Below are positions 22,571-35,150 of a stretch of 64,000 nt of DNA, piece by piece. Position 1 is the first letter of the stretch. The number at the start of each line of letters is the position of its first letter. The position numbers were made by a program, and so were the translations under genes. Source of the stretch: Polytrichum commune (Eukaryota > Streptophyta > Polytrichopsida > Polytrichales > Polytrichaceae). The notes beneath the pieces were generated by a model that worked only from the letters and a program-made list of their open reading frames with translations, was not told the DNA's origin and did no database searches. The stretch spans positions 44,982,440 through 45,046,439 of the forward strand of contig OX485807.1 in assembly GCA_950295325.1 (NCBI GenBank), written 5' to 3'.

Positions 22571-22985
22571 TACACTAAATATCCCAATTAGTGAGGGTGG
22601 GCTATTTAGTGTGGGGGAAATTAGTGATGGTGATACTAAATTTCTTTACACTATGAAATTAGTGCCACCCGTAGATTTGGTAGGCATTGTTCAATTTGGC
22701 ACTATTCATTGAAAATACTATTTATAATGACATTATTCACAATATTCATACCACCGTGAGTTTCTTCCTATTATCAAGGTTTCTCCCCATAAAGGATTTC
22801 ATCACTCTAGAAACACCAAAGAGCATGCACTAAGTTTTTTTCAACTGTACGGTAAATGAGCATGTATTCATAAATTTAGTATCACTCAATAAAGAGTTAG
22901 GCCCTCACTAATTTTTAGACTGGACAAATTAGTGCATGTTTTAGGAATTGGTAACATATGCACTAGTTGGAATAGTCAGTGTAGT
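22568..22985. mobile_element. CACTA-type MITE in copy C
   Basis: The left end is CACTACACTAAATATCCCAA, then TTAGTG. The right end, read inverted, is TACTACACTGACTATTCCAA, then CTAGTG. The terminal CACTA (one base changed at the right) and subterminal AATTAGTGAGGGTGGGCT favour the CACTA class. There is no clean 3-bp duplication. Orthologous insertions lie in D (38,723-39,210) and F (63,198-63,682), so it predates the duplications. Confidence 0.65.
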
Positions 22986-25795
22986 AGGAAACATGGTTCT
23001 TGAATGCACATCCATTTTGAAATGGGGGGGTCATTAGAACACAATATGATGGACAAGAGCCTAGTCCAATCTATACAATTCATAGATTTCACCGCGGTTC
23101 TGACTAATGTAGGGCTACAGAAATGAAGGTCTGACTCAATGTTCAAGATGATTAAAGATCCAAGACCTTGTCCATGCTAGAGGGAGTATGCCAAGTTGGC
23201 GGGAGCAATTCAAAATCGGACATGAATCTTGAAATTCACTCCTTCATTATAAAACAACACCTAGGTATTAACAAATGTTTTAAGTAGTTGAGCATAATTC
23301 TTAAGTAGATGACATTACTTTTTGTTGAGTCATGTTTTTAATCAAGAAAGGAATTCAACACATCTGAGCATGGAGTTTTTGACACCATATGATTAGAGCA
23401 TGAATAAGAGAATGTTGATTTTAGGTGTGCTCAAAACTGATCCTACATTTCATGGTGTTCAAACTGTGTTCAATTTAGGAAATAATCTTTGGAGGTCAAT
23501 TTTGAAAAAAATATGAACACATTACCTATTTTGCACTACACAAATAAATCAATTCCATCTAGAGCAGGGGACCCGCCTTGGAGGCGGAGAGCCAACAAGA
23601 GTATCCGGAAGGAAGTAAAACTTTAAGAACCTTTGTTTTCAAGTCCCTTCGAGAGCATCAACACCTTCACTTGGAACCATGCTAACTTTTGTTACATAAC
23701 ACTACTCAATGACATGTGATGAGCTCTATTCATGTGCCTACAATAGATTCAAGAATAAAGCCTCCGAATACTAGAATTGAATCCTAGTGCTTTAGACTTA
23801 ATTAACTGAGTAATGTTATGCACACAAAAGATTTGCCAAACATTGGCCTGCATTCTAGTGATGTTCTAGACGTGCACCACCCGTCGGAGAAGGGAGAGTA
23901 GAGAGATGAGGTTTGTACAAAGTCTATGTTGCACCCAACCTTAATAATTTCAGGACTCGCAAGGCATGGGTTCATGATTCCTCCTCCACTCCAGCCGCAC
24001 CCAGACACGCAGCTGGAATCTCTGGAGTCACTAAACATTTCTTAAAGCGAGTGGTTCTCAGTTCGAGGTGCGTTAGTAATCAAGCGAGGAAACGCCGCGC
24101 AAGCAGCCCTGACCGGGCGGGAGGAGAAATTTTCGATACTTAGTTTTTGAGACAGCGCTAAAATACTCGATTCCAAACACAAGACTGAAAAACGTAAGAG
24201 TGAGTGACAAACACAGATATGTTGACACGAACCCGTTGGATGCCAATGAATATGAATCCGTTACTATGATGAGGAGAAGCTGGGAGATGAAAGAGATTAA
24301 AATTAGTGAAACCGTAGTTCGTCTGAATGTTTTATTAAATCAAACACTAGTCCAACTTCCAAGCCAAGAAAACAGAGGATCCTGAATCTTGAGAGCCCCC
24401 TCTCTTCTTAAACACTGTTTGTAAGTTCATTACCTGAAGGGAAGGCAAACGAGGACAAGAAACCGGTCGCTCTCTTGTTTGATGATTCTACAACCAAATG
24501 GTGTGCGACCTACTTTTGACCACGCAGCTGGGACAACACCAAACCACAAAAAAACGAAATGAACAGTGAAGATAGGTTGAGAGGCTTGCACTTAGATTTG
24601 GTATTCTGCAATTCCTGCTACATACAAGGCCGACGAATTCCTTCGGTGGTAGCTGCTGGACTCAAACTAACCACTTCACTTACAACCACCGAATCCAGAT
24701 CAAATGTTCAATTACAGAAGTGACTTTGACGGACACAGGGTATCTTTCTATCTCTACCTCGACACTCCTGAGATGAATGATGTGCGTCTAGTGAGGGGAT
24801 GTGCCTCGTTGGCAGAGAGCAAGCACTTGGGAGTGTCCGGAAGAAATAAAATTTTGAAGAACCTCTGTTTTCGATTTCCTTCCAGTCAAGCACACCGCCT
24901 TGATTGGGAAGCATCGTCATTATGTAGCACCAAAATTATCCGCAAACAACCGCCTGCATCCTCGTGATATTCTATTAATGCATAACTTTGTGCTGGACGA
25001 ACTCTCAAAGCACAAAGTTGTGCCAGACACTAGTTATGCCATGACACTAGTTATGCCATAGTTATGCCACTAGTTATGCCACTAGTTATGCATAACTATG
25101 CCAGACACTAGTTATGCATAACAAAGTTGTGCCAGACACTAGTTGTAAGTTCATTCTTTGAAAACTCCCCTGGAATTGGATACAAGAAACCGCTCGCTCT
25201 TTCGTTTGGTTATTCTTCACCCTGCCCAATGTAATTCCTAACACACAGCTAAAAGAAAACACCAGACAAAAAATACCAAAACAAATTAAGACAACACTGG
25301 AAGGAAAAGGGGTGCAACACCACAAACAACACACCAATGGGCAAGGACGATAGTTTGAAAGGTTCGCACCTGGAATCGGAGTGGTACTAATGCGGCTACG
25401 GAACGACTAACGAAATGGTTGGCTGGAGATGCTATCCCAGCTCACCGTCTACTTGATCCCTCAAGCGTTCGTCTGTGATTCCTTCAAAGTGTGCACTGAC
25501 TCCTCCAACTTGCTCAGCGTAGCAGGCAATGAGACTCAGCGTAGCAGGCGCGGATGCAACGTTCGCTTCAATCTAATGATGCATCACACTTGAATTCGCT
25601 AGTTCACCGTCAATGCAGTTTTCGGTAACGGCTCAGATTCGAGGTTCCGCAACATACTAACGGCTCAGAGTTCTGGCCGAGGTTGACCAAACCCCAGGTT
25701 TTAAGGCTCCAAAGCGCATGTTTGTTTCCTGCCTATAAAGATGCTCACTACGTTAAAAGTGATGGCGGAGGAAACTGCTACCGTGCTACGCATTA
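22986..25795 (-). pseudogene. Copy C, 5' part of clustered gene
   Basis: The most complete version of this region. It retains 23,040-24,250, which D and F have lost. Repeated blocks as in copy A are present, including the RERAVSC-encoding segment and a GTAATGAACTTACAAACAGT junction after a pyrimidine-rich CTTCCCTTCAG. A hydrophobic N-terminal ORF (25,337 downward, MVCCLWCC then VVLICFGIFCLVFSFSCVLG) would make a membrane anchor if it is the true start. 24,360-25,790 is nearly identical to 42,960-44,550 (copy E). A TATA-like CCTATAAAG is at 25,732 on the plus strand. The coding strand of each block is uncertain. Confidence 0.4.
25015..25146. repeat. ACTAGTTATGCC short tandem cluster
   Basis: About seven irregular iterations of (GCCAGAC)ACTAGTTATGC(C/A), some forming palindromes with GCATAACT. 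Copy E has a related but differently rearranged cluster at 43,640-43,812. Copies A and D have only one unit (CCAGACACTAG), so it expanded in the C/E lineage. Confidence 0.8.
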
Positions 25796-25995
25796 AATTT
25801 ATTGTATAATAGACAAGCCCATTTTCATAGCTTACGACAACCTACATTTTCATAGCTTTCCCTACATGGAGATGTTATTCTTTGATCATACCTAAACTGT
25901 AGATATAATGGTAGGAATACCATAGGATTGAATGAAAAAGATTTCTCAAGTCTCTTGAGATTGCCCTTGATGTTGCCTATGATGATGATTTGAAG

Positions 25996-26543
25996 CCCGG
26001 GTACGCAACTCCCGTATTATATGGTCCTGATTATAATCACTTATAATGCGTTTTAGTCCAATATTGAGTGATACAATTTGTTTTAATGTAGGAAACCCTT
26101 GTAGCCCTTCTAACAAGGAATCCAAAAATGTAATTATATATAGGAAATGAATATATATTGAAGCATATAATTGCATTAAAAACCTAATTATATGATTTTT
26201 TTTAATACAGGTACCATAGGTCAAACTACCCAATTTTTTGGACTTTTTAATAAAATTTTAACATTGTGAATGAATTATAAATTTAATGGGAGGCAACTAT
26301 TCGTGGCTTATAATTTTAATGGGAGGCTTAATAAATATGCAACCCAACTTTTTTTCATCTCATTTTATTTAATTTGGTCTTTACCCAACTTTTTTTTCAT
26401 CTCATTTTATTTAATTTGGTCTTCACCCAACTTTTTGGTCATTTTAATTTGATATAATTTGATATAATTTTTACAAAAGCCATCCTCTAAGCCGTTTTAA
26501 GTATGATGCCCCCTACGTATAATATGGGAGTTGCGTACCCGGG
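25996..26543. mobile_element. 548-bp MITE with 8-bp target duplication (copy 1)
   Basis: Inverted ends CCCGGGTACGCAACTCCC and GGGAGTTGCGTACCCGGG are flanked by identical ATTTGAAG (25,988-25,995 and 26,544-26,551). Unit 2 has the uninterrupted site at about 44,990. Thus it inserted after the segmental duplication, or at least in one copy only. Older relatives lie at 33,863 and 58,857. The 8-bp duplication suggests hAT or a similar superfamily. Confidence 0.92.
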
Positions 26544-26555
26544 ATTTGAAGATGT

Positions 26556-27865
26556 TTGATAAGATTTGGTGTGGGAAAGGCCTTATTGCCATTGGGAGTA
26601 ATTTAGTGGTTACTTGGAAAGTTAGACCCAAAATAGGTATTATTACTTGATGCCCCATGGGGCCCTAGGGGGTTATTCCGTGGCGGTTGTTATGGTCACT
26701 TCATGCATTTGAATTGGTTTTAAATCTATACCAATTCTTTTGTTTAAGAAAAAAAAATTAAATTAAAAAAAAAATAGGTTTTTTAAAAAAAAACCCACAA
26801 ATATGTTAAGTTTCTTAACTAGTCGGGAATCGGTCGACTATCTTACTTGAAACCACTTTAAACTATACCTTGAGGGGCCTTCCTAGGGGGTGCACCTTTA
26901 ATAACACGTATGAGTATGTGTGAGTGCACAATAGGGGTATTAATTTGAACTTTGTCATACTACGTATACATGTGCTACACAAATTGTAACTCGTACTTAT
27001 GAACATGTATGAAGGACCTCTACAAAACATACAACATTTTTACTTGTATGGTAGTGTCACTAAACTTTATGGGATGAGTATTTGATATGGGATGAAACTA
27101 GGATGAATGAATTCTCATTTCCTTATCTCATCCATGCGTGTATGGAAGAGGCTGCAATATTAGGGTTTTGGAAGGGGTTATTGAGTTGAAAATGAGATCA
27201 CTTCTTCCTTAGAGTTGCAGGAGGAATGGGCCACGCTTCTTTGTGGAGTTTGATCAAAGGGGAGGTGGATGGTTCATGTAGGTAGTTTGGTGATTACCTG
27301 CATCAATTGCAGGCATAAGGTGACTTAAAAGTTAAGTCTTGTCACAAAGGCGAATAGAAGAATTGCAAAGGTGCTCAAAACTCCTCCTTAGCTCATTCAT
27401 TTCGTGTGTTTCACATTGCCCCTACCTTCTTTTGGGTGCTCGTCACATTAGCGGTATTGTGTATTTGATTGTGGAAGCAATTGTAGGTGTTTATAGATAA
27501 ACTCTCCCATCTATTGAATTATTGGTTTTGAATAAAGAGCAGAATTCTTGTCTTGAATCTTAATGAAGTTGTGGCTATCCTTAAAGCATGCATGGTAGAG
27601 GCTAATTAACAAGTGGAATAAAATGGGTCAAGTAGCTTCATTGTGTTCAAGATACTTTGAGTTTTTATTGATGTCAGAACTACAAGATCCAAGCAAGGAA
27701 AATCAAGACAAGAATACACCTAAAGCTAGAATTGTCAAAAAAGTGGTAAACCCAAAATATCACCTTCAAATTAAGATTTGGTTTGCTAGGAAGGTTTATG
27801 AGATGCGTAGAAAATTTGGTTATCGTTGCGCGGAGTATAGGGATCCAATTGCTTAGATGGACCAT
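26556..27865 (+). pseudogene. ORF fragments of unknown protein, unit 1
   Basis: 26,556-26,750 encodes FDKIWCGKGLIAIGSNLVVTW (broken by a stop), matching 44,998-45,180. 27,623-27,856 encodes MGQVASLCSRYFEFLLMSEL and a basic tail with WFARKVYEMRRKFGY; unit 2 has a stop within this frame. Poly-A-like runs occur at 26,748-26,800. About 300 bp (26,797-27,110) between the two fragments are absent from unit 2. The pieces read like exons of a dead gene or of a retroelement. No family was recognised. Confidence 0.35.
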
Positions 27866-28504
27866 CCATCAAACATGGAGACTGGTTGATGTTGGCATTA
27901 AAAATGGCCAACAACAAGTAGACTTACAATCTTACTAATCATTTAATAAAAATCTTCTTATGATCTTACCAATCTTTTCAAACAATAATTGCATTAGCTT
28001 CTAAGATACAAGTATATTGTAGACTTAGACGCTTATGGGTTACATATGGGGAATGAAAAACTCTTCGACGATTTTATGATGAATGCTAGGGTTGTGCATT
28101 GTACATATGATAGGGATTGATTGTTATTCAAAACTATATTCGTGTACTTATATTAATGAATACATATTAATGTGATTTTTTTATTGTTAACATATTGTCA
28201 CTTATATGTTTGTCATTGAAATTGTACATGTATTGCTTGATTTTACAAAAAAAACCAAAAAAAAACCAAAAACTTGTATATAGGGGTTTTATTTAGAATA
28301 TATAACTGCAAAAGCACATGATTCTTGGATTTTTATGAAAGGTGCATCCCTGGGGGGGGGGGTCTTGACCCGTGATGTACAAACAATGTGGTTGGTTGAG
28401 AAGCTGGAGATAGTCCAAGTTCACTTTATACTAGACCTTGAAGGCATGAGAGACCAAAAAAGTTGAATCGATGAAAGCTCTACATGGTGCCTACATGACA
28501 ACAA

Positions 28505-28720
28505 ATGGATTCTACCTCAAACTATTGAAGAAAACCAAAAATTCACAACATGTAACCAATTGGACTTGGAAACACTAGGATTTTGACCAATTATGCCCAA
28601 AAATCTCCCCAGACATTGTCAAGAGATCTTGATTTTTGTCAAAGCCTCTTTGCTATACAATAGACCAAGAATTGTGACCATGAACATCCGGATGACAAGG
28701 CAGGAGGATCTCAGTGCTCC
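28505..28720 (-). repeat. Dispersed repeat R5, copy 4
   Basis: Contains TTGGACTTGGAAACACTAGG and ATGCCCAAAAATCTCCCC, then CAGACATTGTCAAGAGAT. It is orthologous to 46,870-47,065 in unit 2 and also similar to 42,360-42,470. Confidence 0.55.
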
Positions 28721-28723
28721 CAA

Positions 28724-29260
28724 TTGCAAAAGAGTTTAACAGACTTGTCCTGCAAAGTACTTACTTATTGTGGTGGAGCACACAGCACAGTTTGTGTCTG
28801 CACAGAAGACCACAGTAACAACGGCCAGGGGGCCTACCATTTCCAGTGTCGCCGCATTCACCCAGGTGGAGGGTGGCCAGTGGGTGATCAAGCAAGCTCC
28901 CAGATCTTGGTAGAGCTACAGCTCCTCCGCTTCTTCGCTACCGCGGATACTAGGGCCTGGCGCACAGGGGCCCAGCCAAGTGGCCCCCCGTGGTTGGTTG
29001 GTTGGTGGGGTCCATTTTCAAACCTTTGCTGGAGGCTGATACCTCAGGTGGGCACAAAGTGCACTGCTGCGACCGTCTCCATCTCCCCCCGCCTTTCATT
29101 TAGCCTATATGGGTGTCGTGAGAGAGAAGGGAGAAAGAGAAAATTGGAGTTCTGCAGTAAGAAACTTGCAGAGATTTACTTGGCAGAGGACGGCGAAGCT
29201 GTGGCTTCTGAGCTGAAGCGGAGGGTCCGCTTCGCCACCCTTGCCGGTGGAGCGGGATGA
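28724..29260 (+). pseudogene. 178-codon ORF, unknown, unit 1
   Basis: A long plus-strand ORF in a GC-richer island. Its second half (REREGRKRKLEFCSKKLAEI, then EDGEAVASELKRRVRF) is recognisable in unit 2 at 48,900-49,060 and 49,250-49,400, where it was tandemly duplicated and split by a hAT element. No known domain was recognised. The start lies in sequence that differs between units by small duplications, so the full frame may be accidental. It is probably a gene fragment carried in the duplicated block. Confidence 0.35.
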
Positions 29261-29589
29261 GATTCATCGCCTCCGCCAGGCACAACGGCTAATGGTTGCT
29301 CATGTCCGCAGCACTCTTAAGGATGGTATGGCCATGGCCACACCAATTCTTGCCATAGTTTATACTGGAAAAAACCTAATGTGACTACCTTCAATATTCA
29401 ATATTGAATGTCCATGCAATGCGGTAAATGGTTATGACACCTCCAATCAAAAAGCTTTTGTTTGGATCACGTTGTAATGACCATGGTCATTTTTACAATT
29501 TCTACTTGGTAAATAAATTATATTTCAAATAGTTTGATACCTTGTGACCTTGAGATCACCCATGAATACAAATTGAGGTCACCCTTGGA

Positions 29590-31215
29590 ATTGATTTTAT
29601 TCACATGGTTACTTTGAGCCATCTAGTAAAAGGCGAGGAAGTGCAGGTATGAAAGCCTTGATGGGAACTTTTAAGGAAGAAGCATTAGTCGGCGTCACAT
29701 GTTGGGAACTCAAATCTCACCTATTCCTACGTTCACGTATAGCAGTGAAATTTGGGAGGTGACTTGAGAAACTCTCATCGGGAAGTCTTTGAGAAGGGCA
29801 TGAAGATGCAAATTTGGAGAACTTCCCATAGAATTATAGGCCTCAAGCTTACTATGCGCTTTCAACAATGGCTCACCCACATATCCTTTTGGTTAGTCAG
29901 TAAAGCAACCTCACTATCCCAACACCTAGCCGGACAAGGATTTAACACTTCGTACAAATCAACAACCATGTGGAAGCCACCGTAGGGTTTAACTCATTGG
30001 GAAACCCATGAAAACCCAACCACATCAAAAGCAACATATGTTGATATGAAGGAGGCTTTTCTTGCTAAATAGTGAAACTTTTTCCATCTCTCTAGGAAGA
30101 AACTAAATTACCTCCACCTCAAGGATTTTGTTAAATGCGAGTGTGAATTGTACTTGAAGCAAGGTGGCACAAGCACGGTCAAGTACACAACTCCATTACC
30201 TTGCATAGGTTTAAGTGAAGTGATCCAAAACTATATATTAACGTTAAATTTTGTGAAAGGACAAAAATCATAAGATTTGAAAAAGATATTGATCTACAAA
30301 GCCAAACAATTTATGTTGAAAAAGTGAATTTCAAGAAAGTCTACATATTTTAGAAGATGGTGCAAGTTGTGTGCAAGTAGACATATTGAACATGTAATTG
30401 TCTTAAATATGCTTTAAACATGATAAATTCATTAAATCAAATTTCTCTACAATTTTTTTGTAATAGTGTCTTCAAGTTTATAATGAATTAAATGAATATG
30501 GAAAAACAAATCCAACTTCAAAATATTTAAGGTCCTACATCCGAAACCAAATTTAGCCATTACTTTTTGAGTAATAATTTTATTGATAAGTTTTGAAGAT
30601 CTCATCTTGATGGTCAACATTCAGGTACCTCACACAACAATAAAAGGCATCATGAACAAAAGTCCAATTTAAACAACACTTTGCTTCTATATTTAGGCAT
30701 TTGACCTAAATATTTATGGTTTTAGTACATCGGAGCACTTTTTTTGCATACTTGACAATGCTTGCTCCCGACCATTGACTCCACCACAATGCAAGATCAT
30801 TGTTGCCTACCGCACCTCAAAGCATAACTTGCCATTGAAACTAGACGATGGATGATTACCCCTATCTCTAGAGATACTAGACTATGCCACTTTTGTTCCT
30901 ATAATGCAATTGAAATTGAGGTACATTTCGTGTTGGAATGTCCCTTATACAACCCCAATAGAGATTAGTTTCCATCATTGTTTGAGAATGTAGTTCCAAG
31001 GAGCCTCAAGTTGTCCTTTTAATTGGACCACCGAGTTTATATTAGCCTCTATCGCACGGAGGTGGCCGCACTTTGCCAAATCTACAAAATTAACTAGTTT
31101 GAAACCTTCCTAATGTACTTTCAATCCCATTAGCCTTTTCGGCTTCTCATAGTTTTAAATCAATTTCATTTCATTTCATATTTAAATTTTTTGAATAATT
31201 CCAAGCTATCTGACA
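29590..31215 (+). pseudogene. Decayed LINE-like relic with CCHC tail, unit 1
   Basis: Scattered coding pieces occur in order on the plus strand: NYLHLKDFVKCECELYLKQG with TTPLPCIGLSEVIQNYI (about 30,105-30,240), then RDTRLCHFCSYNAIEIEVHF and VLECPLYNPNRD (about 30,870-30,970). The last piece has the C-x2-C-x8-H-x4-C pattern found near the C-terminus of many non-LTR retrotransposon reverse transcriptases. Stops (TAG after RD, TAA after KLSF) and frameshifts show it is dead. The unit 2 copy was later split by the LINE at 51,274. Assignment to a LINE rests on this zinc pattern and general resemblance. Confidence 0.5.
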
Positions 31216-33371
31216 TGCCTCAAAGTCTATCTTGGGTTGTTAGTTTTCAATACTATCTTAGGCTTTGCAAATTTGCCATGATCACTGGGCCAAACGACAA
31301 GTAGCTTACAAAGTGACCATATATGTGCATGAGTGGGCAAATATTTTGATAACTAGGATGGTGATTTCAAACACACACTTGCAATTGACTCAATAGTCCT
31401 TTGGTGTAGAAGTGACCATGTGGCAAATGGCTACTTCAACACAAAAGACCATTGTGTCAGATGCAAGTGTGTGGTAGTACCCATAATCCTAGTAGTGCAA
31501 GGATGGCGTAATAGAGTTATTTGTAAAGAAAAGCGGCAAACCAATGGACATGGAAATTTGAGCCAATTCAGTTGCTAACCATACTTTTTAATTTATAAAA
31601 CGGTTATTCATTGAAATACTTTGGTTGTTCCATGTTTTTTTTTAAGTCACGATTTTTCATAGTACGGTTTAGTTCATTTCCAAGAGTTTCAATTTTGAAT
31701 CAATAATTTGTAAAGACAAACTACTTTATCTATAACTAGTTTCCCATTTATTGAAGCAGATGAAACCTTGGGTTGAGTCCCAACATTTGAGTTTATGAGA
31801 ATCAACACAAAGTTATCAAAGTTTTCTCAATGCTTAAATTATCATACACAACGAGTGGTGTCAGGCTATTGAAAACCAACTTTCTAGTTTGTCCTACTTG
31901 GAGAATGGGTGGGCCAAGCTAGCCTTGCATTGGCCGATCCGAGATTTAGGATAGCAAGTCCCATGCACATACCCTATTTTAGATCCCGAAATTCTCTCAA
32001 AGTTTGAGGGATGAAAAGAGGAGGTCTCAAAAGTTTCACCCACCTTTCACAATAGGTTTTCGTACACGACAAGCTAACAAGCTCTTAGGAAGGTTTTTTC
32101 AATGCATAAACATGGTTTCATCCCTCTTTGAGACATTTTACACATAACTCTAATGTGTTTTTCTACCTTTCTTTCCATAATTGTGAAGCACAAGCGAATA
32201 TAGATATCTTTCCATTGTTTGTTTATTCTCATTATAAAGCTTAATGTTGCAGGCAAAGAAAGGTTGAGGTGGGTAGTGCATTGTAGCATGTCATATAACA
32301 TTGTGTCTATTATGGCACGTATAATACACATTTATCTGGAAGATATCCAAAAACATTTATGCAAGAGAATGTTTACCATGCCATGCAATGTGAAGTTTTC
32401 AAGCATGGCCCTCAGGCTCCCACCCTTGGACAAATGCCCTTAAATTCCAACATTGAACTCCACTCTGGACATTCTCCTCATACAAAAATTTTCAGCATTT
32501 CTATTGGTTTTCCAAAAAGCATTTGGGTTTATGATTCCGTCTAAACAGTTTAGTAGACTCTAACTAATATGCAATAAAATAAATATACTATATATGTTAT
32601 AAACTGCCTATATTTTGGTATTTTAGGTCATCCATCCCCCTTTGCCACTTGATAAATAATAATGAAATGTTGTGCTACAATTTAATTTTCAAATGGTAGT
32701 CGTACTCATGTGACATCATATGTCCATTAAAGTTCACATCGTTTTAACATCCTAGGTTAACTAGTCAATATGTGTTCCCAATATTTGATATATGTCCACA
32801 CTTGCCCATTTTGGGAAGCCAGCTTGAAGATTGAACAACACCATAATTCACGCCGGTGTTATAAATAAAATAAAAGTAGCATCGGTGTGCTTTTATATTG
32901 ATGTGAATGGGAACATGTTCTTCTTTGACATGATCATGTGATACCAAGCTTCACAGTAAGGGTAAAGTAACTTGGCCTACTAAAGAGGACTACATCTTGA
33001 GCATTTTTTGTTATTTTATGTACATTGGCATTTGGCATGAAAAAGTGGTAAAAGAGTTAACATTATTCAAGTGACTAAGGAGGTTGGGTGGAGCCAGGAA
33101 TATGTGGGGTTGAGTCCAAGAACTATGCCTTGTTGATTCCTTGCCCATAATATTCAACCTCGAAATCTAAGAGCTTGTTGGGTTAAAATAACCAACATGT
33201 GTCAATTGTTGAGCTACGGGCCCGTGTGTAAACGGGCAGAGGTTGGTGGATTCAATGTGCATTGGATTTAATTCTGGACATCAACAACATGAATGGCAAA
33301 GCACGCCGAGATTGAGCAATCACGGACTATTACCCCAACACATGCTTTCTTGGGATTATTGGGCTACAATT
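31216..33371. other. 2.1-kb segment present only in unit 1
   Basis: Unit 2 joins CTGACATGCCTCAAA directly to TTTCACCTC, skipping this segment. The unit 1 ends share a CAA microhomology, so a deletion in unit 2 is more likely than an insertion here. Short ORFs on both strands (for example 32,074-32,331 minus) carry no recognised domain. Confidence 0.6.
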
Positions 33372-33862
33372 TCACCTCCTAGTTGATTATGTTGGTAAAT
33401 GGATTTATTGTTAGCATGGAACCGGCTCATAGAGTTGAATAATGTTATGGAAGTGAACAAATTTCCTCCATAATGTTTTATAATTTAGTTTATCATTTTT
33501 TGTTTAGGTATGAAATTTTTAAGTATTACGCCAAAGCTTGCTATAATAGATTTCAGAAGGTTTCATTTTAGAATTGAACAACTCTTATCATAGAATCAAA
33601 TATTGTTTACTTGTTAGCTCAAAATTTATCTTTACACATTCATCATGTCTCTTGGAACCCAATACCTAATGAGCTAATTACACACTAACTTGTATTTGCA
33701 CACCCTCACCAAGTGTCCTATATCCAACACCCTAGCCAACCAATCATAGCAAAGGAATGGGAAGGAATTTTCTTGTCCTTGAAACCATGCTTACCTTGTC
33801 ATATTTAGAGAAATTGTTTTCTTGATTTTCGGTACTTGCCACTCTCATGACATAAGTCCTCC
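33372..33862. other. Duplicated non-coding spacer
   Basis: Colinear with 58,380-58,856 in unit 2. No gene was recognised. Contains a TTGAATAATGTTATGG word like the MITE end at 14,051. Confidence 0.5.
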
Positions 33863-34429
33863 CCCTTGGTAAGCAAATCCATGTTATACGCAAGGGTCAT
33901 CAGCGTTAGAACGGCTTTAAGGACGGCTTTTGTAAAACTTATATAAAATTATACAAAAATAAAAGGACGAAAAAGTTGGGAGAAGACCAAATTAAAGAAA
34001 ATGAGATGTAGAAAAAGTTGGGTTGCATTTTTAAAAATAAAAATAAAAAACCCCATAATATATATAAAGAATTGCCTATGCAAAATTTAAAAAGATCCAT
34101 ACAAGTAATTACCTCCAATCAAAATTAAAAGGCATTAGCAATGTTTTATTTAAAATTTAAAATTTATTTTAAAATTTAAAATTCCAAAAAGTTGGGTAGT
34201 TTGGCCTACGCTACATGTAATAGAAAACCTTATATAATTAGGTTATTAATGCAATTATATGTTTCAAGGAATATTCATTTCTTATATATAATTACATTTT
34301 TGGATTCCTTGTTAGAAGGGCTATAAGAGTTTCCTACATAAAAACAAATCATATCACTTGAGATGGGACTAAAATGCATTAAAACTGATTATAATCATGG
34401 CCATATAATACGGGAGTTGCATACCCGAG
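33863..34429. mobile_element. MITE copy 2 (CCCGGGTACGCAAC family), older
   Basis: The right end GGGAGTTGCATACCCGAG and the degraded left end GGTAAGCAAATCCATGTTAT match the element at 25,996 in inverted orientation. It also shares internal words such as GGCTTTTGTAAAACTTATAT and AAAGTTGGG. It is orthologous to 58,857-59,430, so it predates the duplication. The duplication flanks are no longer recognisable. Confidence 0.75.
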
Positions 34430-34698
34430 AGTGCTCCTTAATTTCCTTCATGGAGATGGGCTCCACCTATCTCCGACACCTTCCCTCCCTCATTAGTTCT
34501 CTACATTGGGAACTTTTGGAACCCTAGGACCCTACTTTTTGAATTTTTTCCCCTAGATCTCGATGAAAGGACATCCCCTCAAAAATAGGACATGTTACCT
34601 TCCTTCCCTTTGGAAAGTGGGCTTCTTCAGGTGACATGTCCAACACGAAGTGTTAACCTCCTAAAGTGGGTCCATGAGTGCTCATTTATTGTCTAGTT

Positions 34699-35150
34699 TT
34701 TTTTTTTTTGCATTTGTTTCCGTTTTAGTTTTGTTGATACTAGATAAGTGAGGCATGTGATGGTGATTTGATGTATGCATTTCAAGAGTTTTAAAGTCTC
34801 GTTTGTGGGTATGTTGAGTGTTGTAATCTAGAATTGAGTGTTCATGTATGGCTCCCCTAACACATGTGGTGATGGTGATGAGAGGGATGACTTGCCATCC
34901 TAGGATTCCATTAAGTGTTTGTATGAGTAAGTTGTACTTAGCAAATATTTTTCTATACGCGGTGGTGGGGAATCTATTGTGACAATATGTGAATTCCATG
35001 AATTATATAATATTTGGGGGAGTTGGTGTCAGGGGAGGTTGGTTATTTATGGGGGCACCTAGTACACATAGAATGTCTAGCCTAAGTCTAGCCAAGCATG
35101 TACATGAGGAGGTGGTGCATGTACATTGGAATAAATTTTGGAGTAAGTGG
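34699..35150 (-). pseudogene. Antisense LINE 3' end with RLE domain relic, unit 1
   Basis: The minus strand encodes MEFTYCHNRFPTTAYRKIFA, then KYNLLIQTLNGILGWQVIPL. These align in order with IEFTYCNDKFSPETLEAKAN and KYKPLIENIAALGWKINPLI of the LINE at 51,274. The minus strand ends in a poly(A) run (plus-strand T run at 34,698-34,710). This is the restriction-like endonuclease region of a second, related LINE subfamily, truncated at its 5' side. The frame upstream of MEF is broken in this copy but open in the unit 2 copy. Confidence 0.7.
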
